The position numbers were made by a program, and so were the translations under genes. From NCBI GenBank assembly GCA_964615375.1, contig CAZTOW010000018.1, positions 99,311-163,310 on the forward strand: 64,000 nucleotides of DNA, read 5' to 3'. Positions 25,584-33,993 of the stretch are shown here, piece by piece; the first letter of the stretch is position 1, and every line of letters begins with the position of its first letter. Origin of the DNA: CAZKWG01 sp964615375 (GTDB taxonomy: Bacteria; Myxococcota_A; UBA796; CAZKWG01). The notes under the pieces are model-generated. The model saw only the letters and a list, made by a program, of their open reading frames with translations, was not told the origin of the DNA and made no database searches.

Positions 25584-27394
25584 GCCTCGCCGAGCAGGCG
25601 CAGGGCCCGGAGCACAGCCCGCGGGGGAGCCTGCACCCCGGGGGGGCTCACCCCTTCGGCGAGGGCGCACAGCAGGACGGGGATCAGGGGCTCTCGACGG
25701 GATCCCAGGATCGCGGCGGGGTCCTGGAGGAGCGCCGTGGCGTCCAGCGCCTCGGGCTCACCCGGCGCGGCGGCGAGGGCCTCCCAGGCGGAGGCGCCCT
25801 GACGGCTCAGCGCGCCCCGTAGCTCCCCCGCCTGATCCGGCGAGAGCCCCAGCCTCCCCAGCGCCCAGGCCCCCAGCCAGGCGTGCAGCAGGCGCTCGCC
25901 CGGGGGAGCCTCCGCGCCCGCCCGCGCCAGGCGCTCGCGGGAGAGCAGACCTTGAAGCAGGGTCTCCAGCCCGCGGAGGGTGGAGGGCGAGGCCGCGCCG
26001 CCCAGCGCGTCCAGCGCGTCCAGGCCGAGCGCCAGCAGCCCGAGCGAGAGGCAGGGGCCGGGCGCGGTGAGCCCGCGGAGCGGCGCGAGGACCCGCGCGA
26101 CGAGGGAGGCCCGCCAGGGGCCGGGATCGACCGCCTCCGAGGGGAGGGGAGTCGTGGTGGCCGGGACCCTGGGGAGCGCGGCCTCGCCCAGCAGCAGCCA
26201 GGGCTCGGCGGCGGGCAGCCCCTCGACCCGCTCCGCGCAGCGCACGGCGCCCAGGGCCGCCACCAGCCCCCGCGCTCCCGGCTGCCCGAGGCGCTCGCTC
26301 CAACGCAGGATCTCCAGCGCCCGCCGCCGCAGGATCCGGCTTCCGCTCGGGCGCCCCCAGGCGGCCACCGGCCCCTGAGCCGAGGCCAGCGCGGCCTCCA
26401 GGCGACGCCGCGCGGCGCCCTCGACGACCATCTCCTCGGCGCGCTCCCGGGCCAGCTCGAGCGCCAGGGCCCGCGGGCGCCCGTCCGAGGCCCCCAGCGC
26501 CGGCTGGCCCGCCACCGCCAGGCGCATCAGGCAGCGGGCGCGCGCGTAGACGCCCAGCCGCGCCTCGGCGTACAGCAGCTCCTCCGCCCGATCCCGGCCA
26601 TAACCCTCGATCACCCGGGCCAGCGTGGGCACGGGCATCTGCACGGCCAGCGCCCAGTCCAGGAGTGGATCCCCCGCGCAGGCCCGGTCCCAGTCGATGA
26701 CCCCGCTCAGGGTCAGCCCCGCCTCCGGCCCCTCGCTCAGCAGCAGGTTCCCCGGGTGCAGATCGCCGTGGACCAGCCCCCACTGGTAGACCTCGTCCAG
26801 GGCGTGCAGATCCACCCTCACCTGATCATGGAGCCGGTCGGCCAGGGGCCCGAGCCAGGTCCCCGCGCCCCGGGCCGCCGCCACCCAGCCCTCGACCAGC
26901 GCGCCCAGCTCCTCGCGCCAGCTCGCCCGGCGCGGCAGGAACTCGCCGTCCAGCGTGGCCCGCGTGCCGAAGCTCCCCTGAAAGCAGCCCTCCAGCGCGC
27001 CCAGCACCACGCCGACCTGGCGCGCAGCCTCCTCGGACGCCGGACCGCCGCGCCGCAGGAATTCCGTCCCTTTGAGGCCCGGGAGCTTGGAGGCCACCGA
27101 GATCGCCGGGCCCTGGAGCCCCGGGTCCAGGATGGCGTACTCCGCGGGCACGGGCAGCTCGCTGAGCAGGTGGGCGACCCGCAGGGCGGCGCGCTCGGCC
27201 CCGACCCCTCCCCAGCCGGGGTCGGCCATGACCACGCGCATCACCAGGGACCGGACGCGCGCCGTGGCGGGAAACTCGAGCTCGTAGGTCCCGTTCAGGA
27301 CCGGCCGCCCCAGGGGACGGAGCGCCACGGGCGGGGGGAGCCCGAGGGCGGCGAGGCCGCGGTTGAGGGCGTGCGGATCCAGACCCGTGAGCAT
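25568..27394 (-). CDS. Aminoglycoside-phosphotransferase-fold (APH family) protein with long helical C-terminus
   Basis: 608 aa. The first 330 residues form an APH-type kinase-like domain: Brenner motif GLVHGDLHPGNLLL (D211) and metal-binding VIDWDRACAGDPLLDWA (D234, D236), with the N-lobe including NGTYELEF and a Lys-containing SVASKLPG. The remaining 280 residues are Ala/Leu/Arg-rich, helical and unassigned; typical APH proteins end near 300 aa, so this is roughly double length. Family members phosphorylate small molecules or choline-like substrates, and many have unknown targets. ATG at 27394 has no clear ribosome site. It lies 59 nt downstream of the AgmX/PglI-like gene and overlaps the DcrB-like gene by 16 nt at its 3' end. 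Confidence 0.82.
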   Translation of the reverse strand: MLTGLDPHALNRGLAALGLPPPVALRPLGRPVLNGTYELEFPATARVRSLVMRVVMADPGWGGVGAERAALRVAHLLSELPVPAEYAILDPGLQGPAISVASKLPGLKGTEFLRRGGPASEEAARQVGVVLGALEGCFQGSFGTRATLDGEFLPRRASWREELGALVEGWVAAARGAGTWLGPLADRLHDQVRVDLHALDEVYQWGLVHGDLHPGNLLLSEGPEAGLTLSGVIDWDRACAGDPLLDWALAVQMPVPTLARVIEGYGRDRAEELLYAEARLGVYARARCLMRLAVAGQPALGASDGRPRALALELARERAEEMVVEGAARRRLEAALASAQGPVAAWGRPSGSRILRRRALEILRWSERLGQPGARGLVAALGAVRCAERVEGLPAAEPWLLLGEAALPRVPATTTPLPSEAVDPGPWRASLVARVLAPLRGLTAPGPCLSLGLLALGLDALDALGGAASPSTLRGLETLLQGLLSRERLARAGAEAPPGERLLHAWLGAWALGRLGLSPDQAGELRGALSRQGASAWEALAAAPGEPEALDATALLQDPAAILGSRREPLIPVLLCALAEGVSPPGVQAPPRAVLRALRLLGEAQAAG

Positions 27395-27453
27395 GCGCCC
27401 TTATGTATCACCGCCCGCGCTACCCCGAACAGATCTTCAGAGCCACCCTGGGC

Positions 27454-27957
27454 TCAGGAGCCGAAATCCAGGGGGTACTTCACGATCCCCACGCCCCCGT
27501 CGCGCGGGACGGGGAAGGCGAGGGTCATGACGGGCTTCAGCACGCAGGCCTCCAGACGGAATTCGCCCACGGGGTCCGTGCGGAGGCTGGCCTGGGTGAC
27601 GCGGCCCCGGTCGTTGATGTCGATGCGCAGCAGCATCCGGCTGGAGAGCGCGGGGTTCTCGGCCTTCGCCGCCTCCCAGCAGGCGCGGAACTGGGGGACG
27701 CGGGCCTCGATGACCGGCAGGATCGTCCCCGCCTCCACCCATCCCTCCACGACGGGCGCGGGGGGCAGGTTCATCGGGGCGGGGGTCGGCTCGACCGGCA
27801 CAGGGGCCGGCGGGGGAGGGGGCTCGACCGGCGCGACCGGCTCGACCACCACCAGCGGCGGCGCGGGCGCGGGAGGCGCGGGTGGGGGAGGCGCGGTCGG
27901 CGCGGGGGCGTGCGCGCAGCCGAGCAGCAGGAGCAGGAGAGGGGTGGCGCGGGTCAT
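27454..27957 (-). CDS. AgmX/PglI C-terminal (TonB-C-like) domain lipoprotein
   Basis: 167 aa. It starts MTRATPLLLLLLGCAHAP, a short lipoprotein signal with Cys14, then a long Pro/Val/Ala-rich stretch (about 15-70) able to span the periplasm. The C-terminal 95 residues are characteristic of the AgmX/PglI C-terminal domain: VIEARVPQFRACWEAA, a helix with Arg and Cys, then MLLRIDINDRGRVTQASL and a paired Cys in EACVLKPV. Such proteins are abundant in Myxococcota and some are linked to gliding or social behaviour; for this one the role is unknown. It probably shares a transcript with the APH-fold gene downstream. Confidence 0.85.
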   Translation of the reverse strand: MTRATPLLLLLLGCAHAPAPTAPPPPAPPAPAPPLVVVEPVAPVEPPPPPAPVPVEPTPAPMNLPPAPVVEGWVEAGTILPVIEARVPQFRACWEAAKAENPALSSRMLLRIDINDRGRVTQASLRTDPVGEFRLEACVLKPVMTLAFPVPRDGGVGIVKYPLDFGS

Positions 27958-28092
27958 GCGTGGTCCATAGCACGTCCCCGTTTGACCAGCGCGCCAGGGG
28001 GGTACGGGGCGCTGAGGCAGAGGGTGACCGGGTGAAAGAGTCGATGAAAGACCTCCGGCCCCCGGGCCGCCCCGTCCTCGCCCGCCGAGCCC

Positions 28093-29271
28093 TCAGCCCC
28101 GCGGGTCCTCCACCTCGTCGCAGGGGTCGGGGTAGGCCGGGTCGCCCGCGTGGTCGCCGAAGTCCGATCCGCTCCAGCCGTTCTGCCAGTAGTGGTAGTA
28201 GACGCGGAAGCCGCCAGAGGGCTGCTCGACGTAGCTGAGCGCCTCCACCAGGCATATGGAGACCAGCTCGCCGTCGTAGCTCCAGCTCAGCCCGTCGTCG
28301 GAGCTGATGAGCGAGTCGATGGCCCCGCCCAGGACCTTGGTGTTGTAGACGAGCCGCAGGGTGCCGTCGGGGAGCGGGACCAGCTCCGGGGCGAAGCCGG
28401 CCGGGTCGTTGATGTCGTCGAAGGTGAAGGTGGCGCCCCCGTCCGTGGACGTGCCCCAGTCCAGGCCCGTGGACACGAGGACGCAGCGCCCGTCGTCGAA
28501 GCACTGCACGGTGGGGTCGGCGTCCGGGCCGGCGGCGGCCACGCCCATCTGCACCCAGCTTACCAGATCGTCGGACTCGGCGTAGTAGGCCGTGCGCGGT
28601 GTGATCGCGCCCAGCACGCCGGTCTCGTCCAGGTCGGAGACCGGCAGGCCCACGTAGTACATGCGCCAGCGCCCGTCGGGCAGGGCGATCACGTCGGGGT
28701 CGGCCACCATGCCGCGCACGATGCCCTCCACCCGGAAGTCCACCAGGGGAGAGAAGTTGATCCCGTCATCGCTGATCAGGGCGTCGAAGGCCCCGTAGCC
28801 GGGGAGCCCGTGGTCCCGGAACCACAGCGAGCGGTCCCGGGCGTTCTGGCGCGCGCGGTCCAGGTCGCCCTCGACGTAGAAGAGGTAGGTCTTGCCGTCC
28901 GGGCCCAGCACGGCCTCGGGGACGGCGCCGCCGCTTCGAATGAAGACGGAGGCGCCCACGTCGAAGGTGGATCCGTCCGCGCTGTCCATCACCCAGAGGT
29001 CCTCGAACCAGGGGCCCTCGTGCGGCTCCTCCTCCAGGCTGTCCAGCACGGAGATGTACCACTCGACCTCGCAGTCGCTCGAGAAGCCGTCGAAGATGCG
29101 CTCCAGCGCCTCGATCTTGTTCAGCTCGGAGAAGTCGCAGACCTCGCCCGTGTCGTCCTCCTGGGCGCTGTCTTGCTCGTCCCAGACCGAGACCTCGCTC
29201 CCCTCGCGCTGGGCGAGGACCTCGGGCTCCTCCACACGGGGCGCGCAGGCGAGCAGCAGCAGCAGGCTCAA
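28093..29271 (-). CDS. Sialidase/arabinanase-like beta-propeller lipoprotein
   Basis: 392 aa from TTG at 29271, overlapping the aminotransferase stop in a TTGA junction. This start gives MSLLLLLACAP, a minimal lipoprotein signal. A short Glu/Asp-rich linker follows. The rest is beta-rich with repeated ALISDDGINFSP, YYAESDDLVSW, TSTDGGATFTF, SSDDGLSWSYDG motifs. The Ser-x-Asp-x-Gly-x-x-(Trp/Phe) blocks are the Asp-box pattern of sialidase-like propellers, and VADPDVIALPDGRWRMYYVG resembles GH43/GH130-type propellers. Surface carbohydrate binding or cleavage is plausible, but catalytic residues were not assigned. Confidence 0.8.
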   Translation of the reverse strand: MSLLLLLACAPRVEEPEVLAQREGSEVSVWDEQDSAQEDDTGEVCDFSELNKIEALERIFDGFSSDCEVEWYISVLDSLEEEPHEGPWFEDLWVMDSADGSTFDVGASVFIRSGGAVPEAVLGPDGKTYLFYVEGDLDRARQNARDRSLWFRDHGLPGYGAFDALISDDGINFSPLVDFRVEGIVRGMVADPDVIALPDGRWRMYYVGLPVSDLDETGVLGAITPRTAYYAESDDLVSWVQMGVAAAGPDADPTVQCFDDGRCVLVSTGLDWGTSTDGGATFTFDDINDPAGFAPELVPLPDGTLRLVYNTKVLGGAIDSLISSDDGLSWSYDGELVSICLVEALSYVEQPSGGFRVYYHYWQNGWSGSDFGDHAGDPAYPDPCDEVEDPRG

Positions 29272-30800
29272 CTCGGCAGCTCCAGCTCCAGCGAGGGGTA
29301 GGGCGGGTCCTCGCGGTGGCGCCACTCGGCGGTGCAGGGGTCCATGGAGTAGCCCGCGGCGTAGGCCCGCCAGTTGTGGGCGATGTCGGGGATGGCGCGC
29401 AGCAGGACCTGGAAGTCCTCCTCGCTGGTCGTGGGCCCCAGGCTCACCCGCACCCAGCCCGGCTTGGCGCTGGTCTCGCCCGCGTCCAGGCGCGCGCGGA
29501 TCTCCTCGGAGTGGCGCTGGTCGATGCCCAGCAGGTCGTGGCCGTAGGTGCCGGCGCACATGCAGCCGCCGCGCACCTGCACGCCGTAGAGGTCGCTGAG
29601 CAGCCGCACGGCGAGGTTGTGGTGCAGGGCCCCGTGGTCGAGGATCAGCGAGACGATGCCGATGCGCTGGGCCTCGCGCCCGCCGAGCACGCGGATCTTC
29701 GGGTCCCCCGACCAGGCGTCGATGGCGCGGCGCACGTAGAAGCGCTCCGCCGCCACAAGGCGCTCGGCCCCCACGCGCTCCTTGAGCTGGAAGACCAGGC
29801 CGGCGCGGATGCCCTGGACGATGGGCGGGGTGCCGCCCTCCTCGCGGTGCTGGAGATCGTCGAGGTAGCGCCACTCCCAGGGGCTCGTGTACAGCACGGT
29901 GCCCCCGCCGGGCTCCACCGGGGCGCGCCCGCGGAACAGCGCGCGGTTGGCGGCCAGCACGCCTGGGGTCTGGGGCCCACCCACGAACTTGTGGACCGAG
30001 ATGAAGACCGCGTCCTTGCGGCGCCGGTCCTCGGGGTCGGGGTGCAGGTCGATGTCCACGTAGGGCGCGGCGGCGGCGTAGTCGAAGAAGGCGTAGCCCC
30101 CGTGCGCGTGCATGACCTCGGCCAGGCTGTCCACCTCCGAGAGGATGCCCGTGACGTTGGAGGCCGCCGAGAAGGTGCCGATCTTCAGCGGCCGGTCGCG
30201 GTGCTCCGGGCGGGAGAGGATGCGGTCGAGCTCGCGCCAGTCCGGGCGCCCCTGCTCGTCGTAGCCGATGGCCTCGGTGACCGCGAGGGTCTCGCGCCAG
30301 GGGATGTCGTTGGAGTGGTGCTCCATGCGGCTGCGCACCACCAGCGGACGGGCGGCCTCGGGGAGGGCGCGCTCCAGGTCCACGCTGCGCTCGATGGTCT
30401 CCGGCACGCGCAGCCCGAGCACGGCGATCAGGCGGTTGATCGCGCCCGTGCAGCCCGAGCCCACGAAGAGGACCACATCGTCCTCCCGCGCGCGCAGGGA
30501 GCGGCGGATCTGGCCGTGCGCCGCCTCGAAGAGGCTGGTCATGTAGCGGCCGGTGAAGCTGCTCTCCGTGTGGGTGTTGGCCATGAAGGGCAGCACCTGC
30601 GCGCGGATGAGGTCCTCGATGGGCCCGAAGGGCTGGCCCGACGCCGTCTGGTCGAAGTAGCGCAGCGGGCGCGGCCCGAAGGGGGTGTCGATCTGCGCGG
30701 AGCGCCCCACCACCCCCCCGCGCAGCCAGGCCAGGACGGGGTCCTGGACCACGTCCACCGTCGCGGACTCCTCGAGCTGCTCTCCGCTGCGCTGGTGCAT
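29268..30800 (-). CDS. Class V aminotransferase / cysteine-desulfurase-like PLP enzyme
   Basis: 510 aa. ATG at 30800 follows GGGAGAG and begins MHQRSGEQLEESATVD. Fold-type I class V features are clear: RYFDQTASGQPFGPIE near the N-terminus, FVGSGCTGAINRL for PLP phosphate binding, RMEHHSNDIPWRE, DYAAAAPYVDID with the cofactor Asp, and the Schiff-base lysine K271 in ISVHKFVGG. GGCMCAGTYGHDLLG near the C-terminus resembles the Cys-bearing loop of some desulfurases. The likely reaction is a PLP-dependent transamination, beta-elimination or desulfuration in the cytosol; the substrate is unknown. The following propeller lipoprotein is translationally coupled through a TTGA overlap. Confidence 0.88.
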   Translation of the reverse strand: MHQRSGEQLEESATVDVVQDPVLAWLRGGVVGRSAQIDTPFGPRPLRYFDQTASGQPFGPIEDLIRAQVLPFMANTHTESSFTGRYMTSLFEAAHGQIRRSLRAREDDVVLFVGSGCTGAINRLIAVLGLRVPETIERSVDLERALPEAARPLVVRSRMEHHSNDIPWRETLAVTEAIGYDEQGRPDWRELDRILSRPEHRDRPLKIGTFSAASNVTGILSEVDSLAEVMHAHGGYAFFDYAAAAPYVDIDLHPDPEDRRRKDAVFISVHKFVGGPQTPGVLAANRALFRGRAPVEPGGGTVLYTSPWEWRYLDDLQHREEGGTPPIVQGIRAGLVFQLKERVGAERLVAAERFYVRRAIDAWSGDPKIRVLGGREAQRIGIVSLILDHGALHHNLAVRLLSDLYGVQVRGGCMCAGTYGHDLLGIDQRHSEEIRARLDAGETSAKPGWVRVSLGPTTSEEDFQVLLRAIPDIAHNWRAYAAGYSMDPCTAEWRHREDPPYPSLELELPS

Positions 30801-30848
30801 CCGGCTCTCCCTGGGCGGGGCCAGAATACCGCGCGCCGGGGCCACCTT

Positions 30849-30878
30849 CCACACCAAATCGGGCCACACCAGATCGGG
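30849..30878. repeat. Tandem 15-bp direct repeat upstream of the aminotransferase
   Basis: CCACACCAAATCGGG (30849-30863) is followed immediately by CCACACCAGATCGGG (30864-30878), 14 of 15 bases identical. The pair lies 49-78 nt before the aminotransferase ATG, within the divergent spacer shared with the gene at 31093. This placement suits a regulator that binds two adjacent sites on one DNA face. Confidence 0.6.
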
Positions 30879-31044
30879 GGAGGGGTCCGGCGAGCCGCGC
30901 GCCGCGGCCTCCCGGCGAGGGCGACGTCAAGAGCGTCGACCTCGCTCGCGCCGCGCCTGACGAGCAGATCGCGGTGAGCGCGCGCGGAGCGCTGCTGACT
31001 AGCTGGCTTCCAGTGCCCATGGACGCCCGTCCGTCGATCCGAGC

Positions 31045-31074
31045 TTGCCGGGCCGACCTCCGGGTCGGTAGGAT
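31045..31074 (+). promoter_or_regulatory. Candidate promoter with a perfect dyad filling the spacer
   Basis: TTGCCG (31045-31050) and TAGGAT (31069-31074) are 18 nt apart. The spacer contains the perfect inverted repeat CCGACC-TCCG-GGTCGG (31053-31068). An ATG at 31093 follows with ACGGAG before it. A dyad located between -35 and -10 is the arrangement used by MerR-type activators and some repressors; the same sequence could also simply form a leader hairpin. Confidence 0.4.
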
Positions 31075-31092
31075 CGAGCCCGGAACGGAGTC

Positions 31093-32652
31093 ATGTCGGA
31101 ACAGACGCCATTCGACGAGCTTCGCAGGCGGCTGCGGCGGGTTGATCTGCTGCTGCTGCGCGCGGTTCGTCGTATGCGCGGGCGCCCTCAGAACACGGCG
31201 CGGGGCGAGCACTGGGGCGCGCTGATCACCGATGACGACGTCGACGATCTGCTGCGCGAGGTGGGCGAGCTGCCCGCCAAGGGCAACCCCGGCGAGTCCG
31301 AGCGTCGCCTGGAGGCGGCGGTGCGCAACTCGGAGGAGCTGCGCGACGCGCCCGGCCCGCTGATGGACGGGCTGCGGGCCCAGCACGGGCTCGAGGGCCT
31401 GGACGTGGACATCCTGCTGCTGGCGCTCAGCCCGGACGTCTTCGAGGGCTACGGCCGGATCCTGGCCTTCCTCAACGACTACGCGGTGATGCCCTGGGCC
31501 ACCGTGGACCTGATCGCCCGGGTCGTGGAGACCCGCCGGGTCGGGCGCCTGGCCGTCCTGGAGCGCCTGCTGCCCGACGCGCCGCTGATCCGCGGCGGCC
31601 TGCTGACCCTGCACCCGCTCGATCCCATGGTCCAGCCGTACTCCTGGCGCCGGGTCCAGGTGGCGCGCCCGCTGGCCGTCCACCTGCTGGGGATGTCGGC
31701 CGCGCCGCCCATCGCGCCGCCCCCCGCGCTGAGCCTGGTCGAGGACGGGGACGAGGAGCCCAGCCTGGACGCGGAGCGCGTGGAGGACTCGCCCTCGGTG
31801 GAGCGCCGCTCGCTCTTCCGGGATCTGGTGCGCAAGTGGCGGAATTTCGTCTCCGGCTCCGGGGAGGGGAGGGGAGAGCCCGAGCTGGCCCGGGTCGAGC
31901 CCGCCCGCCTGGAGCCCGAGCCCTTCCGCCTGGAGCGCTCGCTGTCCGGGCCTCCGCCGCGGACCACCCCGCGCGAGCTCGCCCCCACGCCGCCAGGGCT
32001 GAGCGCCAGCGATCGCGTGGACCTCACCCGGCGCCTCCGGCGGGCCGATCTGCTGCTGCTGCACGCCATCCGCCTGCACCGGGAGCAGCCCTGGGTCGCC
32101 GAGTCCGCGCGGGGCAAGGAGCTGATGAACCTCTCGCTCATCACCGAGCGCGAGGTCCAGGATCTGCTCCTGCAGCGCGCCGACCCCTACCTGCGCGGCC
32201 CCTCGGGCGTGGAGGAGGCGCTGGAGCGCTCGCTGGGCGCGCAGGAGGCGCCGGAGGGGCGGGTGGGCGAGCTCCGCGAGCGCTGCGGGCTCACGACCCT
32301 GGACCTGGACATCCTCGGGCTGGCCCTCCTGCCGGAGATCGCCAGCGGCTACCGGCGGATCTTCCAGTTCCTCAACGCCTTCCTGCACGATCACCTGACC
32401 GTGGGGCTGCTGGCGCGCCTGCTCGGCCCAGACCCGGCCGCGCGCATGGCCGCCCGCCAGCGCCTGGGCGAGGGCGCGCCCCTGCTGCGCTGGGATCTGG
32501 TCAGCCTGAGCCCGGTCTTCCCCACGCAGGACCACCTGCCCTCCCTGCGCGTCGCCCTCCGCGAGCCCCTGGTCCACTACCTGCTCGGGCAGGGGGAGCC
32601 GCCCGGCCGCGCGCCTGGCCGCGTCATCGAGCTCTCCAGCCGCCGACGCTGA
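31093..32652 (+). CDS. Protein with two copies of a helical domain resembling the N-terminus of eCIS-associated AAA ATPases
   Basis: 519 aa, ATG with ACGGAG upstream. It contains the same roughly 190-residue domain twice, about residues 8-205 and 318-510, separated by a Pro/Glu-rich linker. Matching blocks are LRRVDLLLLRAVRRMRG / LRRADLLLLHAIRLHRE, GLEGLDVDILLLALSPDV / GLTTLDLDILGLALLPEI, GYGRILAFLNDYAV / GYRRIFQFLNAFLHD, and a closing PLAVHLLG / PLVHYLLG. The pattern resembles the domain that precedes the AAA core in ATPases of extracellular contractile injection system loci. No Walker motifs are present. No signal or membrane segment is seen. It could be a scaffold or regulator; assignment is by pattern and tentative. 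Confidence 0.6.
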   Translation: MSEQTPFDELRRRLRRVDLLLLRAVRRMRGRPQNTARGEHWGALITDDDVDDLLREVGELPAKGNPGESERRLEAAVRNSEELRDAPGPLMDGLRAQHGLEGLDVDILLLALSPDVFEGYGRILAFLNDYAVMPWATVDLIARVVETRRVGRLAVLERLLPDAPLIRGGLLTLHPLDPMVQPYSWRRVQVARPLAVHLLGMSAAPPIAPPPALSLVEDGDEEPSLDAERVEDSPSVERRSLFRDLVRKWRNFVSGSGEGRGEPELARVEPARLEPEPFRLERSLSGPPPRTTPRELAPTPPGLSASDRVDLTRRLRRADLLLLHAIRLHREQPWVAESARGKELMNLSLITEREVQDLLLQRADPYLRGPSGVEEALERSLGAQEAPEGRVGELRERCGLTTLDLDILGLALLPEIASGYRRIFQFLNAFLHDHLTVGLLARLLGPDPAARMAARQRLGEGAPLLRWDLVSLSPVFPTQDHLPSLRVALREPLVHYLLGQGEPPGRAPGRVIELSSRRR

Positions 32653-32655
32653 GGC

Positions 32656-33993
32656 TCAGCCCGTCGCGGGCGCGCCCGAGGCCGTCGTGTCCGAGGGCAC
32701 CAGCGAGATGGGGGCGCCGGCCAGCCCGAAGGCGGGGACCGGCTCCTCGCGGCCGCGCACCGCGATGCGCCCCACCGGGACCAGCAGCGGGCCGCCGAAG
32801 GGCCGGGCCGCCGCCGCCGCCGCCTCCGAGACCAGCACCGGGGTCCCCAGCTCGCGGGTCGCCGCCTGCAGGCGCGAGGCCAGGTTCACCGCGTCGCCCA
32901 TGACCGTGTACTGCAGCCGATCGGGGGCGCCCACGTTCCCGGCGATGGCCGGGCCGAAGTCCACGCCCACCCCCTGGCGCAGCGCGGGGAGGCCCTGCGC
33001 GGCGCGGACGCGGTTGTGCAGCTCGAGCGCCTCCACCATGCGGGCCGCGGCCCGGACGGCCCGCGCGGCCTCGTCCCCGTGCGCGTGCGGCACGCCCCAG
33101 ACGGCCATGATGGCGTCGCCGATGTACTTGTCCACGACGCCGCCCTCCTCGCGCACCACGCGGACCATGGCCTCCAGCCAGCCGTTCAGCTCGTCCACCA
33201 GGCGCTCGGGCGGCAGGGTGGCGCTCCAGGCGGAGAAGCCGCGCAGGTCCACGAAGAGCACGGCCACGGTGCGGCGCTCGCCGCCTGGCTTCAGCGTCTG
33301 CTCCTCCAACGCCACCTCCGCCACGGGCTGGGAGAGGTAGACGGAGAGGGCCTGCCGGGCGCGCTCCTCGCGCACCATGCCCATGCCGCCCTCGCGCACG
33401 AGAGCCTCGGCGCGGCTCACCGCGGTCAGCGAGAAGAGCACGCTGATCACGACGATGATCCCGTAGAGCGTGTAGTCGTCCCAGGGGTGGCGGACCCGGT
33501 CGGGCCAGGCGCGCGCGTCGTAGACCAGCAGCCCCACCACCACGGCCAGGTTGCAGACCACGCTCAGCGCTACCGCCGGGCGCGAGAGCCGCACCGAGGC
33601 CGCGATCATGCTCAGCGGGAAGGCGAAGCAGTGGGGCATGGACAGCAGGCCGTGGTAGGTCGGGCTCGGCCAGAAGACCGAGGGCGCCACCACGAAGGTG
33701 CTGGTCAGCACGTCCACCAGGATGGAGAGCTCCGGCAGGTGGCGGGGGGCCTGATCCGGCTCCCGGAGGCTCAGGGTCCAGGCGGAGAAGGCCGCGAGCC
33801 CGAACATGCTGGCCAGCATCAGCATGTACTTGGGCCCGCCGGCCAGCACGCCGCCGTGGGCGTGCCCGGCGAAGAGGATGTTCAGCGTCCCCAGCACGGC
33901 CAGGACCAGCCGCACGCGCGAGACGCGGCGCTCCCCGTCCAACGATGAGCGTCGGAAGAAGTCGGTGAGCACGTCGCTGGGAGGCGTCGCCAT
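32656..33993 (-). CDS. Membrane-bound class III adenylate/guanylate cyclase
   Basis: 445 aa. ATG at 33993 chosen because the conserved region begins soon after (MATPPSDVLTDFFRR). About six hydrophobic segments cover residues 30-205. A short linker follows (EERARQALSVYLSQPVAE). The C-terminal catalytic domain has metal-binding Asp249 in LFVDLRGFSAW and Asp293 in YIGDAIMAVWG, then the LQYTVMGDAVNLASRLQ block. This matches the myxobacterial six-helix cyclase type that makes cyclic nucleotides on the cytoplasmic face. It converges with the gene at 31093-32652 (3-nt gap) and is divergent to the peptidoglycan hydrolase across a 371-nt spacer. Confidence 0.92.
   Translation of the reverse strand: MATPPSDVLTDFFRRSSLDGERRVSRVRLVLAVLGTLNILFAGHAHGGVLAGGPKYMLMLASMFGLAAFSAWTLSLREPDQAPRHLPELSILVDVLTSTFVVAPSVFWPSPTYHGLLSMPHCFAFPLSMIAASVRLSRPAVALSVVCNLAVVVGLLVYDARAWPDRVRHPWDDYTLYGIIVVISVLFSLTAVSRAEALVREGGMGMVREERARQALSVYLSQPVAEVALEEQTLKPGGERRTVAVLFVDLRGFSAWSATLPPERLVDELNGWLEAMVRVVREEGGVVDKYIGDAIMAVWGVPHAHGDEAARAVRAAARMVEALELHNRVRAAQGLPALRQGVGVDFGPAIAGNVGAPDRLQYTVMGDAVNLASRLQAATRELGTPVLVSEAAAAAARPFGGPLLVPVGRIAVRGREEPVPAFGLAGAPISLVPSDTTASGAPATG

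Noticed and set aside
28093..32577. Giant minus-strand frame covering the propeller lipoprotein, aminotransferase and beyond
   Set aside because: Only the first 1.2 kb (28093-29271) has a protein-like pattern; the rest is a shadow of the aminotransferase and the opposite-strand gene.
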